Shown in pieces: positions 61,559-64,000 of a DNA stretch of 64,000 nt. The stretch covers positions 992,001 to 1,056,000 of the forward strand of contig CBDFGO010000002.1 in assembly GCA_965247125.1 (NCBI GenBank), in the 5' to 3' direction. Position numbers and translations under genes: made by a program. The DNA comes from CALBJU01 sp965247125. GTDB lineage: Bacteria > Bacteroidota > Rhodothermia > Rhodothermales > UBA10348. Each line of letters opens with the position of its first letter. Within the stretch, counting starts at the first letter, position 1. The notes below the pieces were generated by a model. It had not been told where the DNA came from. It did no database searches and saw nothing but the letters and a program-made list of their open reading frames with translations.

Positions 61559-62942
61559 GAGCTATGCCCAAAAGTTGTGTATGGAAGGTTTAGGCAGCGT
61601 GTCGTTCTGATGTAATTCCGTCGGTGAATTTGATTCCTTTTTTTACAAGTTGCAATAGGTGCGGTGCATTCAGTTTCCTCCACTTCTTCTGAGCCTCTTT
61701 ACATAGACGGAAGGCCATTGCAAGAGCTGTTTCTCGGCTCAGACATCCCCTCGTTTTGGCGGTCCTGAGGCGCACGGTCGTGAACGTAGATTCGATCGGA
61801 TTTGTGCTCCGAAGATGGATCCAGTGTTCTGCCGGAAAGTCATAAAAAGCGAGCAGTTCTTCTCGGTCTTTCACCAGAATCTCTGCTGCTTTCGGATACT
61901 TTTGCTGGTAGGCTTTGATGAAAAACAGAAGGGCGCTCTCTGCCTGCTTTTTTGTTTCTGCTGTATAGATCTGCGTGAGGTGACCTTTTGCCTTCTTCTG
62001 AACGGACTTGGGCAGGCGGTTGAGCACATTTGCTGTCTTGTGCACCCAACAGCGTGCGGCTCGCGTCTCGGGATAAACTTCTGCGAGAGCACTCCAGAAT
62101 CCCATGGCTCCATCGGCAACAGCCAGCTTCGGTCCTTGATCCAGCCCGCGGTGCCTCAGCTCCAGGAGCAACTCTCGCCACGACTGCTTGCTCTCGCGAA
62201 AGCCGTCCTCGAGTGCTATAAGCTCCTTCCTTCCATCGGCCGTAGCGCCGATCACGACCAGCAGACACAGTTTCTGTTTATCCATGCGTACGTTTACGTG
62301 AATACCGTCGGCCCAGAAATAGACGTAGTGCTTCTCCTTCAGGCTCCGCTTTTGCCAGTCTTCGTGCTCCCTTGTCCAAAGCGTCTTCAGGCGCGCAATC
62401 GTCGAGGAGGTCAGCCCTGGGGCATCAGGACCAACAAGGGCCGAGAGCGCTGCCTCAAAGCCGCCCGTTGAAACTCCCTTCAGGTACAACCATGGAATGA
62501 GAGCCTCAAGCGAGCGGCTCTTGCGGAGGTAGGCTGGTAGTATCGAACTGCGGAAACCGATTCTATCCTCACCCCGACCCGTACGGTCGCGTATGCGGGG
62601 CATCTTTACAGCGACCTCCCCGATACCAGTCAAAATCTTCCTCTCTGGCAGATATCCATTGCGAACGATGCGGTGGCGATTCTCTTCGTCGCGCAGGAAC
62701 TGGTAGCGCTGGCAGAAAGCTTCAACCTCGGCCTCAACGGCTGTGGCCAGCATCTTTGCGGCCCCTGTTCGCAATACTTCTGTCAACACATCCTCTGTGC
62801 TATTGTAGTTCTCGTTCTCGTGTGCGTTATTCGTCTTCATGGGCGGTGTATCCTCCAATCTTCGGATTGACAATGACGTAATCATCATCAGGATACGCCG
62901 CCTATACCTTTTTCACCCGTACACAACTTTCGGGGTTAACTC
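61559..62942 (-). mobile_element. IS256-family insertion sequence, copy F (1384 bp)
   Basis: Flanks CTTCAAGAT and TACTCTCCT do not match, so this copy joins two once-separate sequences: a T9SS cargo gene on the left and a lipoprotein gene on the right. Same sub-lineage as copy E. Confidence 0.95.
61590..62840 (-). CDS. IS256-family transposase, copy F
   Basis: Intact 416 aa transposase with the STFTTVRL variant shared with copy E. Confidence 0.95.
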   Translation of the reverse strand: MKTNNAHENENYNSTEDVLTEVLRTGAAKMLATAVEAEVEAFCQRYQFLRDEENRHRIVRNGYLPERKILTGIGEVAVKMPRIRDRTGRGEDRIGFRSSILPAYLRKSRSLEALIPWLYLKGVSTGGFEAALSALVGPDAPGLTSSTIARLKTLWTREHEDWQKRSLKEKHYVYFWADGIHVNVRMDKQKLCLLVVIGATADGRKELIALEDGFRESKQSWRELLLELRHRGLDQGPKLAVADGAMGFWSALAEVYPETRAARCWVHKTANVLNRLPKSVQKKAKGHLTQIYTAETKKQAESALLFFIKAYQQKYPKAAEILVKDREELLAFYDFPAEHWIHLRSTNPIESTFTTVRLRTAKTRGCLSRETALAMAFRLCKEAQKKWRKLNAPHLLQLVKKGIKFTDGITSERHAA

Positions 62943-63630
62943 TACTCTCCTTACTACTCTTCTTACTGCTCTTTGTGCTCCGGATCCGAACACTCTTTTT
63001 GCTTTTGCCGGGCTTCACTTCTATTTCTACTTCAATCTCGCATGAAATACCTGACGTGTGGATTTCATATGGTGTGACCGGGCCAGGCCCCGCACCTATG
63101 AAGTCCCATATAGCCAGGGTGTACTCTCCCGTAGTGGGCAGGACCATAACCAACAAGGGATCTGCAAAAAACCCACCGACACCGTGGGGAATTCCATTGT
63201 TGTCATCCGCGACTCCAACCGGGGGGAGTGTAAATACACTGGTGCCTACCGGAACAGTGCCTAAACGAAGCTGCAGGACAGGATCCATGGCGCTCGTAGT
63301 GCGATGGACTCCGATAGATATAGCGTCGCCGGCCGTTCCGGTGAAGGAATAGAAATTACCGCTATCGGAAGTAGAATAGCCCCGAAAAATGGCTTCTCCA
63401 GTGGTTCCATCGGCTGGACAACCGAGATAGGCGCCGCTTTTCCTCGCGAAAAGTGGTCTCTCGTCTCCTTTCATCTGGAGCTTCTCCTCGTTCAGGGGTT
63501 CTATTGCTAAATCCGTTTTCAACTGAGGCGCCAGCTCAGCGTCGGGTTCTACTATCGTCTGTTCCTCACAGGAAGTGAGAATCAAGGCCAAAAGCATCAA
63601 GGGCATTAGCGCCTTGTATAGTTTTTTCAT
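62943..63630 (-). pseudogene. Lipoprotein with PPC-like beta-sandwich, 3' end cut by IS copy F
   Basis: Starts MKKLYKALMPLMLLALILTS then CEE (lipobox LTSC). The mature protein has a beta-rich domain (about 75-195: IFRGYSTSDSGNFYSFTGTA, GDAISIGVHRTTSAMDPVLQ, TTGEYTLAIWDF) similar in pattern to bacterial pre-peptidase C-terminal domains. A Lys/Ser-rich tail (about 208-228) then runs into the IS, which adds 14 foreign codons. The true C-terminus is lost, though most of the folded domain remains, so the product may still be made. Confidence 0.65.
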
Positions 63631-63690
63631 AGCGGAAACTAAGTATGGGTTTCAGTTGGTGGTAGGTCTGGTCTGAATGCCAGACGCCAG

Positions 63691-63728
63691 GTATTATACG
63701 TATTTACGCCTAGTATTATGCGTATATC
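63691..63728. repeat. Two related AT-rich 16-mers, 22 bp apart
   Basis: GTATTATACGTATTTA (63691-63706) and GTATTATGCGTATATC (63713-63728) lie about 65-100 bp upstream of the lipoprotein start. Spacing near two helical turns suggests a regulator bound on one face. Inference only. Confidence 0.45.
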
Positions 63729-63941
63729 TACCCATACGAGAAAAATCTAAAGATTCTTTACCGTCGCAAATATCAGCGGAGACAAAACCCAATTATTGCC
63801 TGTCTAGAACGCCCCCTTCCATCCGGATCTGGAACATCTCTGCATCATGGGCGCACTCAGACTCGACAGATTTCTTATTCGGGATCGAGGTTGATCCTGC
63901 TTCTCGTTTGAACTTCGTTCTCATCCGCGCACCATACTATG

Positions 63942-63982
63942 AAGCCCTTCCGCCCGGTACTTCGTACCAAACGGAAGGGCTT
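63942..63982. terminator. Strong hairpin near the right edge
   Basis: AAGCCCTTCCG (63942-63952) pairs perfectly with CGGAAGGGCTT (63972-63982), with a nested GGTAC-TTC-GTACC in the loop. No T-tract on either side inside the window, so it may be a terminator for a gene beyond the edge or another structural element. Confidence 0.45.
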
Positions 63983-64000
63983 AGAGGTGACGGGCGGATT

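Larger units (their letters stand above)
63631..64000. other. Upstream region of the lipoprotein gene with repeats and a hairpin; no gene seen
   Basis: 370 bp to the window edge. It holds two related 16-mers, a strong hairpin (both listed separately) and no credible reading frame. Confidence 0.4.

Overview
The window reads as a chromosomal segment of a Gram-negative member of the Bacteroidota/Rhodothermota/Balneolota group. The clues are a type IX secretion C-terminal sorting domain (60207-61558), OstA/LptA-LptB-LptC lipopolysaccharide export genes, a serine-palmitoyltransferase-like enzyme, and DUF5683 and DUF3098-like proteins. The gene order rpsF-rpsR-rplI also fits. I cannot place it more finely from sequence alone.

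The left half (1 to about 33.9 kb) is compact housekeeping DNA. In order it holds two MacB-type permeases, a GNAT protein and a UvrD-like helicase (minus strand); parA-parB-DUF5683 (plus); a putative sphingolipid pair (serine palmitoyltransferase plus GNAT-type acyltransferase) followed by a HAD phosphatase gene broken by one in-frame TAA; and a 1.1 kb stretch without protein genes. That stretch encodes, on the minus strand, a candidate large structured RNA of about 770 nt and a candidate small RNA of about 97 nt, each with a sigma70-like promoter with a 17 bp spacer and an intrinsic terminator. Then come rhomboid protease, an ECF-like sigma factor, dsbD, rplI-rpsR-rpsF, prfA, glmS, an lptC-lptA-lptB-tyrS-DAHP synthase operon, a STAS/HATPase/response-regulator-PP2C partner-switching module, ndk-namZ and mreD.

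A tRNA-Ala(GGC) at 33.9 kb marks the border of an accessory region. Directly after it lie a tyrosine recombinase and a conjugation-type module: a VirD4/TraG-like coupling ATPase, two small membrane proteins and a lipoprotein with a possible vWA-like fold. The rest is very rich in insertion sequences. There are six nearly identical 1384 bp IS256-family copies, two copies of one IS3-family element, and a third IS3-family element whose transposase gene is split by a group II intron. One of the IS256-family copies sits inside that intron. Between the elements lie remnants of a surface polysaccharide cluster: glycosyltransferase, Wzz-like remnant, O-antigen ligase/polymerase, a Wzx flippase with an in-frame stop, an FkbM fragment and a methyltransferase. 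Two surface-protein genes are cut by IS copy F. Only two of the six IS256-family copies (B and E) still have matching 9 bp target duplications, so the region has been rearranged by recombination between copies.

The most promising undescribed item is the large RNA at 11416-12183. The integrase/coupling-protein/lipoprotein module is second.
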